Source: Hirudinaria manillensis
Lineage: Eukaryota; Annelida; Clitellata; Hirudinida; Hirudinidae
Direction of reading: 5' to 3'
Length of the DNA stretch: 64,000 bases
Assembly: GCA_034509925.1 (NCBI GenBank)
Contig: CM067536.1
Coordinates: forward strand, 3,334,501 to 3,398,500
Below are positions 53,233 to 64,000 of this stretch, in pieces (positions within the stretch are counted from its first letter, which is position 1; each line of letters begins with the position of its first letter). A model generated the notes under the pieces. The model searched no databases, was not told the origin of the DNA, and saw only the letters and a program-made list of their open reading frames with translations. The position numbers and the translations under genes were made by a program.

Positions 53233-54833
53233 TGAAACTATGAGAGGGACTCTTGATTCTTGATTGATGGTGTGATCATTTTGATCACAGCGACTTTTTT
53301 CTGATAAATAAATTGACCAATCTCCAAAAAAATAAATAAACTAAAATAAATAATAATAACATTAATAATGATAATAATTGGTTCAAACAATAGCAATAAT
53401 ATTAACCCTAATGGTGAATCACGCTTTAATTGCACCTTCAAGATCAGCTCTTTCAATGTTCTTCTTAATCAAGTGACTGATCTTTACGTGCTTAAGATGC
53501 AATTACGCAACTCATATAAATTCTTCGCTAAAATGATTTTAATAAATCTTTGTTAATGAGTCCGTAAAACCATTGGATCATGTAGATTAATTTGTGTGTC
53601 CAATAGACAAACAATCCAGTGTAAAACCACTCATAATATTATAACAACAAAAAATATAAAACCTATTACCTCCTGGTTGTGATTCATCCTGTAATACCGA
53701 ATAATATAAGCACAGCATAATTGCTTGACTCGTAAATGAAACAAAAATAAAAGCACGCCAGTCTTGTCTGTTTTCAAATTTGCTTCCACAGATGTGTTAG
53801 CAGAAGCCAACATAATTTAAAACTTTTATGATATATCTCGGCAACTGTTGGTATCAAGATTGGCCAATTGTGGGATACACACATGATATTTAATAATAAT
53901 TCGAGAAAATTCATTAGAGTAAGCTAAATTGGTTAAATTGGCTAAACAATTTTCATTATTTAATTGTTCTAAGTTAGTTTCACAATTTCAATAAACTCTG
54001 ACATATCCTGCAGTGACTTTTTAAAGCAGTATCCTTTTTAATGAACTTCGTATAAAAAGTTAAGTAAATAATTTCCCTTTAAATTAAAATTAAATTAATT
54101 CGACTGACACTTAAATCGATTAATTGTGAGTTAAAAATACTCGTATCAACCACTTATTACTTGTACAGTTAAGATTACATTTCTTCTATATTTGGGACCC
54201 TTGTCAGACCCTCATGACGGAACTTAAATAATGGATTACAGGACTAGCTTGTAGCTCTAAGCCAATGGCGCAACTTTTTATTCCTATTTTTCTTTCTAGC
54301 TATGCCTAAACTAGTGACAAATATTACTAAAAATTACAGCTAAAATCCCGGCATATATTTTTATGGGAAATTTTCGAAAGCTATTATAAACCCTAATAAC
54401 TTCTAAATGAATGTCGTCTTGTACGAGATGTAATAAAGTGAGTGGCTGCTTATTTGGCTTGTAAAACTCCTCAGCTTCAAAATCATTCACGTTCATTCAA
54501 TGTTGAATGAATTCAAGGAATCTTATTATTATCTTGCGACTCGTTTTGCTTAGATCTGACATGAACGACATTATGGTCAGAAATAAATTCTAAACTACAC
54601 AAGGCAATTCACAAAACAACACGATGAATATTTAAAGTTACCAACTCTGAAACTTAAAAAGATGTTTATATTTTGCACATCCTGGTTGAAATAAAATTAC
54701 GATGATGAGCAAATCAACTCTTGCGAGGTTCGATGTGTCGATAATTGCTGTGTTATATGTTGTCTCTTCTTACAAAATAATCGCGCTTTAAAGATATACT
54801 GTCATTCTGCTTCCGTCAGCACTTGCAACAGTT
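53233..54833. other. Intergenic region between genes E and F
   Basis: AT-rich. Short ORFs only, none with a motif or supported splice pattern. The right end should hold the gene F promoter. Confidence 0.55.
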
Positions 54834-57800
54834 ATGGCTGTTATCAATGTCTTACAAGTTACCAGATTTATAACAGTGTTTCTCATAATCAACTTAACTT
54901 TAACTAAAGCGGCCGGCGATATTCTAACGAACAATTTAGCTTTAGGAAAAACGGCTCATCAAAGCTCAAACCATTCATCACTTCCAGGATCCAATGCAGT
55001 TGATGGAAAATATTTTCAGACGTATACGAAATGCGCACATGGCGATGATAAAGCTGGAGGTCCAAATTGGCTGGTTGTTGATTTAGAGGATTCTTATCAC
55101 ATCCATGAGATAATATTAACGCCAAGAAGAGAGACTGATGATACCTCAGAATCTTCAAATCGTAAGAAATTACTGTCTTTATTACGATTTGCTTTTAATC
55201 GCATCCAGTAAGATGTTTAGAAATATTAATTTTTTTCAGAAATAATAAATATTATTTAAAAATATTTTACTTTCACCTCATTCATCCCTTAAATGTTTAA
55301 AACGTTAAAACAACGTTCCGGACAATGTTGATGAATAAATAAATTTATTTTTTTTTTAATAAAGGAGAAACGACTCCTAGGATGCAGTATGTCTACGTTG
55401 GAATAACAAATGAATTTAATATCCATAATCTCACTCCGGTCAGACACAATTATCCGCTCTGTAGACAATGGCCTTATGAAACCGACATTTCTAAAAATTT
55501 ATCGATAACATGCCGACCGAACACACCTCCTGGAAGGTATTTAATCGTTCAACAACCCATCACCGGACCTGGGATGTTGACAATTTGTGAGATTCAAATC
55601 TTTGGCGAGAAATTAAAGCAAGGTTATTAATGTTACTATTATTAACGTTGTTATTATTATTATAAACATTGTTAATATTATTAATATTAACATTGTTATT
55701 ATTATTATTTTATTATTATTATTTTAAATTACCGAATTTGTAATACCTAATATTAATTGATATTCAATCTTTTCTTGCAGACAATGGTGAATGCCTCGAT
55801 GGTTACTATGGAGAGCAGTGCGACAAGCAGTGTAATTGTTTCAAACAAATAGGTTGCTTCAGATCAAATGGGACCTGCCAAAGTGGTTGCGATAAAAACT
55901 GGGAGGGACCGACTTGCAACAGAAGTAAAAACTTCAAGTGCAATCAATTGATAAACCTTGATATTCCAAAGTTTCTTGTTTTTTGTTTTTAATTTTTTTA
56001 ATAATTTAACAAGGACGTGCAGATTATGAAAAGCTTAGAGTAGGATGCTTCCTTTCAAATTTAAATCACAGTGATATCATTTTGACGCCAAGGTACACAA
56101 CGTGTGTTGATCAATGCTCAGGAAATGGATTCAACTTTGCATCAGTTTGGGTATTTGAATGAAATTATAAAATGCATTTATTATTTGAAAATTTATAATT
56201 AAAGTTCAAATTACATATAGTAAAAATAATACAATGATGTCCTGTTAATACATAAGCAAATCTTTACAGCATTATTATTTTTTTTTTAAATTTTTATATA
56301 TTGTTATGTAAACGTAACTGATAATATTCGCAGAATGAAACCTCATGTTATTGCACCAACCACATTGATTGGTCGTCATCAACTGATAATTGCAACGATT
56401 CATGTGCTGAGAATATTTCAGAAGAATGCATCACTTCAAATGGAAATATTTTGTTGTCAGGTTGATATGCCTTTTGACATTAATTCTAAAATTGATCTAA
56501 AAAGCTCTTAAAAATTATCACAAAGTTTTATAATTACGTTTTTAATTGTGTTGTTAGGTACTTAATGTACATCCAATAATCAACTTATTATTATTAATTT
56601 ATTAGCACGAGGAGCAATTTCGAATTCAACATCAAATAGAAAACTATATTAAAAAACATATTAGCAATAATTAAACAGTTCTTTATAAGTGCTAAATTTG
56701 GACATAATCTCTTGCTCTTATTACATACAATTATTATGGATTGTTATTTGGTGTTTGACTGAATTTTATTATATTATGTCGTTATGTTATATAATATTAA
56801 TTAATATCTTAGCTATTTATCGAATTAAATTCAATCATTAGTCTGTCCTAACGGAACTTATGGCTATAATTGCACACTGAGATGCAACTGTTTGAACAAC
56901 GAGAGATGTTGGTATTTAAATGGTTCATGCAATCAAGGATGCAAGTCAGGCTGGATTGGTGATTCATGCAACATCAGAGGCTGGAAATACTTTTGTTTAT
57001 TAATAAATAATATTTTCAAAATTATTAATGTTAAGCATAATTTCCACAAAATATACTTTGTATTTGCCGTTTTAGAGTTTTCGTCGATTTAATTCTTAAT
57101 TAACTTAATGTCAATTAAATCAATGAAGATTGTAAATCAAATAATGGCGACTGTGAAAGTCGCGAAATCTGCAATTCCTCTTCTAATGACATCTCGTCAT
57201 GTACCTGCGACACTGCCATTTACCATCGGAAGCACTTGTGGTTTTCTTGCGAAGGTAGCCTGTTATAATTATACCAAACATTGATTGCAAAACCCATTTG
57301 CTAAAATCATGTCTAAATATTAATAGCGAATTTTTATAAAATAGGCAATTTATTTGAATAATTAAATTACAAACAAAATGAATTGCAGATATAGACGAAT
57401 GCCAAATGAACAACTCTTGCAAACTAGATGAAGTTTGCCAAAATTCCGATGGAGGATATAAATGCATTTCTAAAGGTAATTAAACATCTGTTGTTCCGGG
57501 GAAAATTACCCAAGATTACTTTCCCATGAAAGCAATTTTAAATGAGAAGTGCTGTCGTTGTTATTACAAAAAAGCGGTTAACAAGATTCATGTCCAAATA
57601 TTTTATCCTATTAGCTGTCGGGTTGAATGAAGTCATTTATATTGTGATTGCTCTTGCGACCATTATTATCCTATTGGTCGCGGTTTTATTAATTCTGAAA
57701 TTCAAAAGAAGGTAAATTGATTGATTTCTGCAATTTCATCTGAATAAATATTTAAATTGAAATTATTATTAGGCATAATTTGAATGAGAATTATACGTCG

Positions 57801-60800
57801 AGGGCTAACAGTTCAGGTTTGTCAAACATTTGAATTTCAGGGCTCGGTTTCTTAATTTTCGAAATTATTCTACGTCTTATTAGTTGAATGTTACAATAAA
57901 AATTGCATTATATTTTTACGGGATGAGTACCAACATGCAGAGTATGGCCACAACGATTTTCATAGTGCTAAAATTCCAAGAGCAAAAATAGAAGAAGAAA
58001 TAGGACAATAATAAGATTATTATTAAGCATTGGTCTGGTGCTCACTCACACGATTAAGAATAGTATCTATAAAATGGCAAAATATAAATTTATATACACA
58101 TACTTATATCTTCTATAGATTATGTAGCGTCCTCGAGTAGTGGTATTCGGAACAAAGTTACAGATTTGTACTTGGATGACTTTCCATCTTATGTGGTCGG
58201 GAAGAAACAACTAATCGAAAAAGAGTTCAAAGTAAATGATATTCATACGATTGTACGTTTCTTAATTATCATAAATTGACAGTCAGTGGTCTTCTTTGAA
58301 CGAGAAACTTCGGAATAGAATTTCAACAAAATAACTTATTCATTTATTTATGCTGGAAATGGGCATAATCAATTACTGTCTATACAAATTATTTAAACTA
58401 TATATATTCATTTATTATTATTAACAATAAATTTATTATTTATTATGTTATTTGATTTTTGATTAAATATTACTGTATTGCATGTTACTATGCGTGCATG
58501 TTTCTAAAAAAAATGTTATTTTATTTGCAAAACTCAGGAATTGCCTGTTGTAAAACATCCAGTTGCGTTTGCCCTGAACCAACCAAAATCTCTGAACAGA
58601 TTCAAGAATATCGTTCCTTGTAAGCATCTGCATTTGCTATATTTCAGTGAATTGACTTAACGTTTATCCAAAACATTTATTAAATATGCCAATTATAAAT
58701 GCTAATTGCACTGAAATAGTTTGTGTCTAATGGTTTGTATATTATCAAACAATTTAAATACTAATACATTATTATTTTGATCAGACGATAACAACAGAGT
58801 GGAACTGAAGGCTGTCGATGAAGAAGCTTCAGATTACATCAATGCCAGTTATATCAAAGTATTATTTCATCCTTATGTGATTCGAAATTTAATGGTCCAT
58901 TTTGTACTAAAAGAGTTTTATTCATGTTTTAATTGTATTTTAGAATGTTCTGCCAACAACGCTGATAGCAACTCAAGGTTTGCTTGTCAATGTTACTTGA
59001 AGTCATTGCAAAATTTTGTTCGAAATACTTAAGGTGTAGGAAACTAAGTGAAGCAGACAAATCAGACAATTGCATTACTAGTTCACTGAATAATTGAATA
59101 ACATCTAAGTGGTAGTCCATATATTCCCATATGCAACCAATTCAAAAATTACAATAGGAAAACGAGGTATACATTTGCAAGTTATTCGAGGAAAAGCGCA
59201 AAGATAATCCATCCAGTTTTGGAACCTTCACATTAGAAAGAAATGAATTAAATTTATTAAAAATGACACAATTTTACACTTTTTTTTTTATAAAAACATG
59301 AAATTGATATATTAACATACATTAGGACCGACGCAGGAAAGTGTAGAAAGTTTTTGGAAAATGATTTACCAAGAAAATATCGGAATTATTGTCATGTTGT
59401 GCAATTTTGTGGAAATGTCGAAGGTTAGTCACGGTTTCATATTTTAATGATTTTTAAAAAAGAAATAATTTTTAAAGATATTGAAAATATTCATCTTTCT
59501 CAGCCAAAATGTGCAAAATATTTGCCTGCAGAAGGAAGCGAGTCTTATGGAAATATTACAATAACCAAGTTGAATAGTTGTGATTGGCCTGAGTATAAAG
59601 TCACCCGCCTAATTCTTGAAAAGGTATAACTGATTACATATTACTGTTAACATATGCAATTCCATTAAACTTATAAGTCGATGTATATAACTTAAATAAA
59701 GCCATTTGATTTATAAATCGAATAAAATTGCATTTGCAAATCGATATTACATTGCCATTAAAAACATTTTGAAGGAAGGCAACAAGCACGAGATAACTCA
59801 CCTGCATTACTTAAAATGGCCCGATCACGAAGCTCCGAAATATATTTCCTATTTTTTGGCATTTAATAGACACTTCAGAAATCTTTATGGAAGACAAAAG
59901 TGTGGCGTTGTAGTACATTGCAGGTACTATTTACAAGTTTGTTTTATTGATTTAAAAAAACAACAACAATATGGATTTAAACTTTCTATGGCACTACGAG
60001 GTAAGTCTTATTCGAAAGTGCCCAATGAAAAGAGAAACTACACCATATGAAGTTAAACGGTTTGCGGAATATTCATTGCCGGAACATTGGCAGCGGACAA
60101 TTCATCGCAGGAAAATTCAACGCTTGGAATACTTCGCTAACTTTAATTTTAATAATGTTGCAGTGCTGGAGTTGGCAGGACAGGTTCATTCATAGCTATT
60201 ACCGAACTCGTGACAAGGGCATTGGCTGGACAACCAGTAAATGTTTCCGGATGCGTGAACAAACTCAGAGAAAGTAGAATGAAAATGGTCGAGAAAGAGG
60301 TAACGTCCCATGCTGATTTGGCATTCTGTTTTTTTTTTAAATTGAATAATTAAAAAGGGTTATTTGGAGATTTAGTTTTAAAAATAGAAAAAAATTTTCA
60401 TCAAAAGTATTTGTAATAACCGATTCAAATTAACTTTAAATATTTTTCAAAGAACAATTTTTGTCATAAAATGTAATAATAAATTCTAATAAGTAAATGG
60501 CAAATTCACTTGATGTGAACCATGTTGTTGATCGTACAAATTTTATTTTAGATCCAGTTTGCATTTATTTATGACTGCTTGGCGGTCGAGGCAAATTTGG
60601 GACAAACGAATTTTAATCCACAAGAATTCCAAAAGAAATTTTCGGATAACAAATTTATGAAGAAAATGGAAAACCAGTATCAGGTACGTATTTTAAAATA
60701 TTATTCCAAAAATAATTAAATTAAGTTTTCATCAAATGAAATGCCGAACCAATACTTAAATCTGAATCGATTCCGTGCTTCTTATTGCAGCATTTACAAA

Positions 60801-62335
60801 CGCTTTTAGAAAAAAGACATTTTAAAGAAAGCAATTTCATTGAGGTAAATACCTTTCACGATTCTTATAAATGAATATGAAACGACGAATAAATGAAATG
60901 TGATTCGCTTGAAATTGTAGGTTGTCACCAGTACTAGAAAATTTCATTTGATTCGACAAAAATCCGTTAGTGGATTTTGGTCAGAAATACCTAAAGAATG
61001 TGATCTTGTCATTGTGCTTGGTCAACAAGAGGTGTGTTTTTTTTTTTAAATGCTGGAAGTTAATTCGAATATAAATTGTCCTGAACGCAAAATATTTTCA
61101 TTTAGGAATACTTTCCAGATTGCGACCAATCCATCGATACAGGAAGTTTTGTGATATCATTCGCTGGCGAAGAAACGAACTTGAATGGAAATATTCTCCA
61201 TCTTCAAATGTTTGAGAAAAGCGATTCAGATACTTATGCAAATACCCCAATATACGTTAGTCATGTCAAATAGCATAAAAGTAATACATACGGAATGGCC
61301 GAAAAGTAAAATAGGAGCGGAGAAGTTACGGTGCTGACGTCATTGGCCAACGTATGTTAAAATCACAACTTGCGCGTCCAAAGTGCCCTCTGGGGCATAT
61401 GTATAAATATTATATGTAACTTATCTAAAAGTGGCCTAAAATGACTAGAAAAGCAACAGAAAATCATCATTCTTTTTAGTACATTAACTACAAAATAGAT
61501 TTTTTTACTTCTAATATGTAATTAACTGGCCTTTGCTAACTTTTTTAACTTTTTTTGCTTAGGAAAATAATGAGAATCTGGCAAATCCAGTCATATCCAG
61601 GCAAATCACAGCAATTTTGGTTCAATGGGAAGAAAATGAAGAAACAGAAAATTGTGCCACGTTCATTGAAATATTCAGAATGACGAAACCCAAGTCATTA
61701 ACTTGTCTAATGTTTTCGTAAGTTTGTATTTGAAATAAAATGAATTGGATTTATAAATGTTTATTTACATTGATAAAAGTAAGTTAATCGTTCGATAAAT
61801 TCACTCAACAATTTTAGGATAAAGCGGACCTAAAATTGTTTTTCTATTAGATAATAAAATCGCAATTTATCTTGTTTTGTTTGAAAAAATTTTACTAAAC
61901 ATAGTGACATCTCATAATGAGAATTAATGGTTAACCACTGTTAATGGTTTTGTTTGTCCACGATAAACATCCATTACATTTAATGCTTTACAGCTGCGAA
62001 AAATTAGCTGGGTTTTTCATGACCGCATGCAATGTTTTGGACCAAATGCTATTTAGGGATGAAGTTGCAGTATTTCAAAACTTGCTGGAAATACAGAGCC
62101 AAAGTTTTCGCTACGATCCAACGATGGTGAGTGAATCATATTAAGGGATACTTTTATACCCTATAAATACTTAATTATTTTTAATTTTGATTGAAATTAC
62201 CAACTAATTTCTTTTCGAATTAATGAACGTTTACTTTGATTTTCTTTTTTTTCTCAGGTTGACTATATAAAGCTACACGAATTGGTTATGGAATATCTCA
62301 AGCAAGAAGAGAAGAATAAGTACCTTTTAAACTAA
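54834..62335 (+). CDS. Gene F: receptor-type protein tyrosine phosphatase with discoidin, EGF and WSC ectodomain (1031 aa)
   Basis: Exons 54834-55161, 55365-55622, 55781-55924, 56023-56150, 56334-56460, 56842-56979, 57129-57254, 57389-57475, 57615-57711, 57773-57816, 58119-58231, 58538-58619, 58785-58858, 58944-58977, 59326-59423, 59504-59623, 59775-59923, 60164-60299, 60552-60683, 60791-60844, 60921-61031, 61106-61255, 61563-61717, 61994-62126 and 62258-62335 join in frame to 1032 codons. Signal peptide about 1-25; F5/8C about 27-190 (NLALGKTAHQSS); EGF 196-243; WSC 244-328; EGFs 329-374, 375-416 and 417-445 (DIDEC); transmembrane about 452-472. PTP D1 is about 531-790 with NRFKNI, DYINASYI, WPD 681-683 and HCSAGVGRTG 714-723 (Cys715, Arg721), so catalysis is likely. 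D2 is about 800-1031 with SCEKLAGFF in place of the signature: no P-loop Arg, presumably inactive. The exon 6 donor is GC rather than GT. Confidence 0.85.
57947..58010 (+). other. Possible alternative terminal exon of gene F
   Basis: After acceptor ACATGCAG, a phase-1 frame reads EYGHNDFHSAKIPRAKIEEE and then stops at TAA (58008-58010). There is no usable GT donor. It lies between the transmembrane/juxtamembrane exons and the first phosphatase exons. If used with a downstream poly(A) site it would give a membrane receptor with a short tail and no phosphatase; the main reading skips it. Confidence 0.4.
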
Positions 62336-63740
62336 TTTTATTCAGTTTTTCCAGGGAATGTCGTTTGAGGTCGAAAGATACTTCGTACGAATGACATTGG
62401 TTTATAAATTTACGATATCGGTAGACATATTTATGATATTGATAGAAAAATTTTTGATAATGATAGAAAAATTGCTGATATTGCTAGACAAATTTGTGAT
62501 ATTGGAAGGGATATTTATGATATTGGTATACAAATTTTTCAATATTTCTATTCATACTTCAGCATCTTAGCTGATACGAATAACATTCAATTTTGCAAGA
62601 ACTCAGTCGTAATTACAACAATTCGATCTTGCATGCTTGCTTCAAGTGAATTGCGATGAGACTTTTTTTTTAGAAACTATTACAAGCTAAATTGAAGCTG
62701 GAATAATTTTATTCAGCTTTTATAAAGAATATCATTTGAGGTTTAAAGATGCTTCAAGAGTATGAGAATCGGTTCAAATTGTTTTCAACAATTTCCATCT
62801 CTTCATACTTCAGTATCTTTGGTGACATAATTAATATTCAATTTCAAGATTAGTAATGTTTATTAATGCAGCATCGGTCTTGCATGTGTGCCTTATGTAT
62901 TCAAGTTAATTGTGAAGTCACTATTTTCGAATAGATGTTGACTTTAAAGGATTGTATTTACTTACCACCAAAAAATCGTTTTGAAATAAATAAAAGAATA
63001 AAATAAATAATTTAGAAATTATTATTAAAAATGCTCGTAAATGACTTAATAGTCCTAATTATGCTAAAAAGCTTAACCAAAATTGTGAATTTGTAATAAC
63101 GAAAATGCAACGTTTTTAAGACTCATTGCCCAGATGCTGCCTAGAGTTATGCTAATTTATCCCAATGTGACATTTAGAGCTGAAAACATGAATAAACCGG
63201 TTGAAATGACCATGAATATAATTCAAACATTTGATGTTAAAAAATGAAATTTTAAATTTAAAAATGTTGCACTGAAACGGTTATTTGTTATAAAATTTAG
63301 GAGTTCATGACTCATTCAAATCTAAGAGATGGGCTCTGTTTCAGAATTCGTAATTAATTCGTAAAAAAAAATCATCTCGCTAATATGCTAATATGTTATT
63401 TGAACAATGCAGGCAGTTCAATTACGGAACAATAGTGAACGATTCGTACATCAATGCAAAGATATTTTGAGAAACAAATTTGCATTTATAATTGATTCGT
63501 AATTGATTCATAATTGATCTAAAAGCGTTTAAACGTGAACTCGAATTAAAACCAGTTTGAACTTATTCCTAAAAGTCATTTAAAATTTTGAATATGAGTA
63601 ATACAATATTGTCTTTATAAATCAAAAGTCATTATTCTCAGACTTTATATGCTTATATAAACCAATCATTTGTAGGAACCGGTTTTGTGAGACTTAGGCA
63701 CGTAATCTTAGTTTACGTACAGTCTTAGAGATTTAGAATT
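62336..63740. repeat. Gene F 3' flank: minisatellite and tandem duplication, no gene
   Basis: 62400-62560 is a degenerate ~24-bp tandem repeat around TTGATATTGATAGAAAAATT. A larger unit starting TTTTATTCAG(C/T)TTTT and including TTCATACTTCAG(C/T)ATCTT is present at about 62336-62680 and again at about 62705-62925. Nothing recognised from 62930 to 63640. Confidence 0.65.
63654..63661 (+). promoter_or_regulatory. TATA box of the gene beginning at 63741
   Basis: TATATAAA about 80 bp upstream of the ATG of a signal-peptide exon. Confidence 0.4.
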
Positions 63741-63801
63741 ATGGTTGTCATCTCTCTTGTGATCAGAATTTGTTTTATTTTCTTATTTTGCCCAAGAAAA
63801 G
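63741..63801 (+). CDS. First exon (signal peptide) of another cluster gene, continues beyond the window
   Basis: ATG followed by a strongly hydrophobic stretch (VVISLVIRICFIFLFCP) and a GTAAAT donor. The exon is 61 bp ending in phase 1, the same length and phase as exon 1 of G3 and close to those of G2, C and D. That makes it the likely start of another WSC- or discoidin-type gene. The next exon lies outside the window, so the product is unknown. Confidence 0.5.
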
Positions 63802-64000
63802 GTAAATTTGCTTTTTAATCAATGCACATTTAAATTATTATAAAATTAATCGCTATGGAACAATTATTGAATATAAATGAATGACACAGAATTTTATGTC
63901 GAAGTAAATGTTGATAAGCAAAAATAATGGTTATCAATAATCTACTACCTTTTGCTAATAATTAAATTACTAATAGCATTTGGCCAAGAAATATACTTGG

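Noticed and set aside
53631-53813. Minus-strand ORF starting MLASANTS as a first exon of gene E
   Set aside because: It lacks a signal peptide-like core and a suitable donor; the exon at 52360-52306 has a hydrophobic start and a strong T/GTAAGC donor in the right phase.
59971-60195. 74-codon ORF between phosphatase exons of gene F
   Set aside because: It lies in the intron whose flanking exons join perfectly at the catalytic loop (TGCAG joined to TGCTGGAGTT); no PTP has residues inserted there and no motif was recognised.
1-64000. tRNA, rRNA, CRISPR or bacterial operon features
   Set aside because: None seen. The only tRNA-like strings are retrotransposon primer-binding sites, and the coding structure is intron-rich and eukaryotic.

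Overview
This window is AT-rich, intron-containing animal DNA, almost certainly from an invertebrate. Genes have short GT-AG introns (mostly 60-400 bp), modular extracellular domains joined at phase-1 introns, and a heavy load of retrotransposons and Helitrons. I cannot assign the species. There are no operons, rRNA or tRNA genes, or CRISPR arrays that I can see.

The host content is one linked family of secreted or membrane recognition proteins built from a shared set of exon modules: a signal peptide, split-exon WSC domains, EGF-like modules, fucolectin-type F5/8C (discoidin) domains, one transmembrane exon and variable tails. From left to right these are: G1 (5292-7112, +, lacking its 5' part); G2 (8599-16167, +, broken by four kinds of transposon); G3 (23887-27205, +, cut by a Helitron); gene C (41475-44187, -, five exons, 381 aa, two discoidin domains, secreted); gene D (44825-48387, -, 12 exons, 459 aa, WSC-WSC-EGFs-TM-short tail); gene E (49390-52360, -, 11 exons, 409 aa, same plan); gene F (54834-62335, +, 25 coding exons, 1031 aa), a receptor tyrosine phosphatase with discoidin-EGF-WSC-EGF3 outside and an active-looking phosphatase domain plus a dead second one inside; and the first exon of a further gene at 63741. 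In C, D, E and F every inferred exon joins in frame, apart from two uncertain splice sites noted in the entries. The arrangement suggests a cell-surface recognition cluster in which one phosphatase receptor sits beside catalytically empty receptors and a soluble lectin-like protein. That functional reading is inference.

The left two thirds is dominated by mobile DNA. A Ty3/gypsy family with a SAP-domain Gag occurs as copy A (1-5122, decayed), copy B (27377-30266, with inverted LTRs), copy C (31123-36592, intact 1644-aa polyprotein, LTRs differing at one base) and a solo LTR (38966-39180). A smaller LTR family that keeps only a SAP-domain ORF with rapidly changing internal repeats occurs four times (1084-2633, 8831-10629, about 14127-14640, about 39286-40900). 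It shares the tRNA-Leu primer site and the 3' polypurine region with the gypsy family and looks like its non-autonomous partner. Non-LTR elements are a CR1/L2-like copy (-, 10925-13620), a restriction-like-endonuclease element (-, 16251-20112, and a short + copy at 43157-43934) and a CR1-like copy (+, 20315-22915). A Helitron (27235-37936) carries gypsy B and C inside it. A decayed Mag-like LTR element lies at 13978-15975.

The observations I would follow first are: (1) the SAP-repeat LTR family and its relation to gypsy; (2) the recognition-receptor cluster, including an apparent excess of replacement changes between G1 and G3 exons whose introns are nearly identical; (3) the structural oddities of the LTR elements (57-bp foldback, inverted LTRs, RTAY target preference); and (4) the terminal direct repeats of the endonuclease-type LINE.
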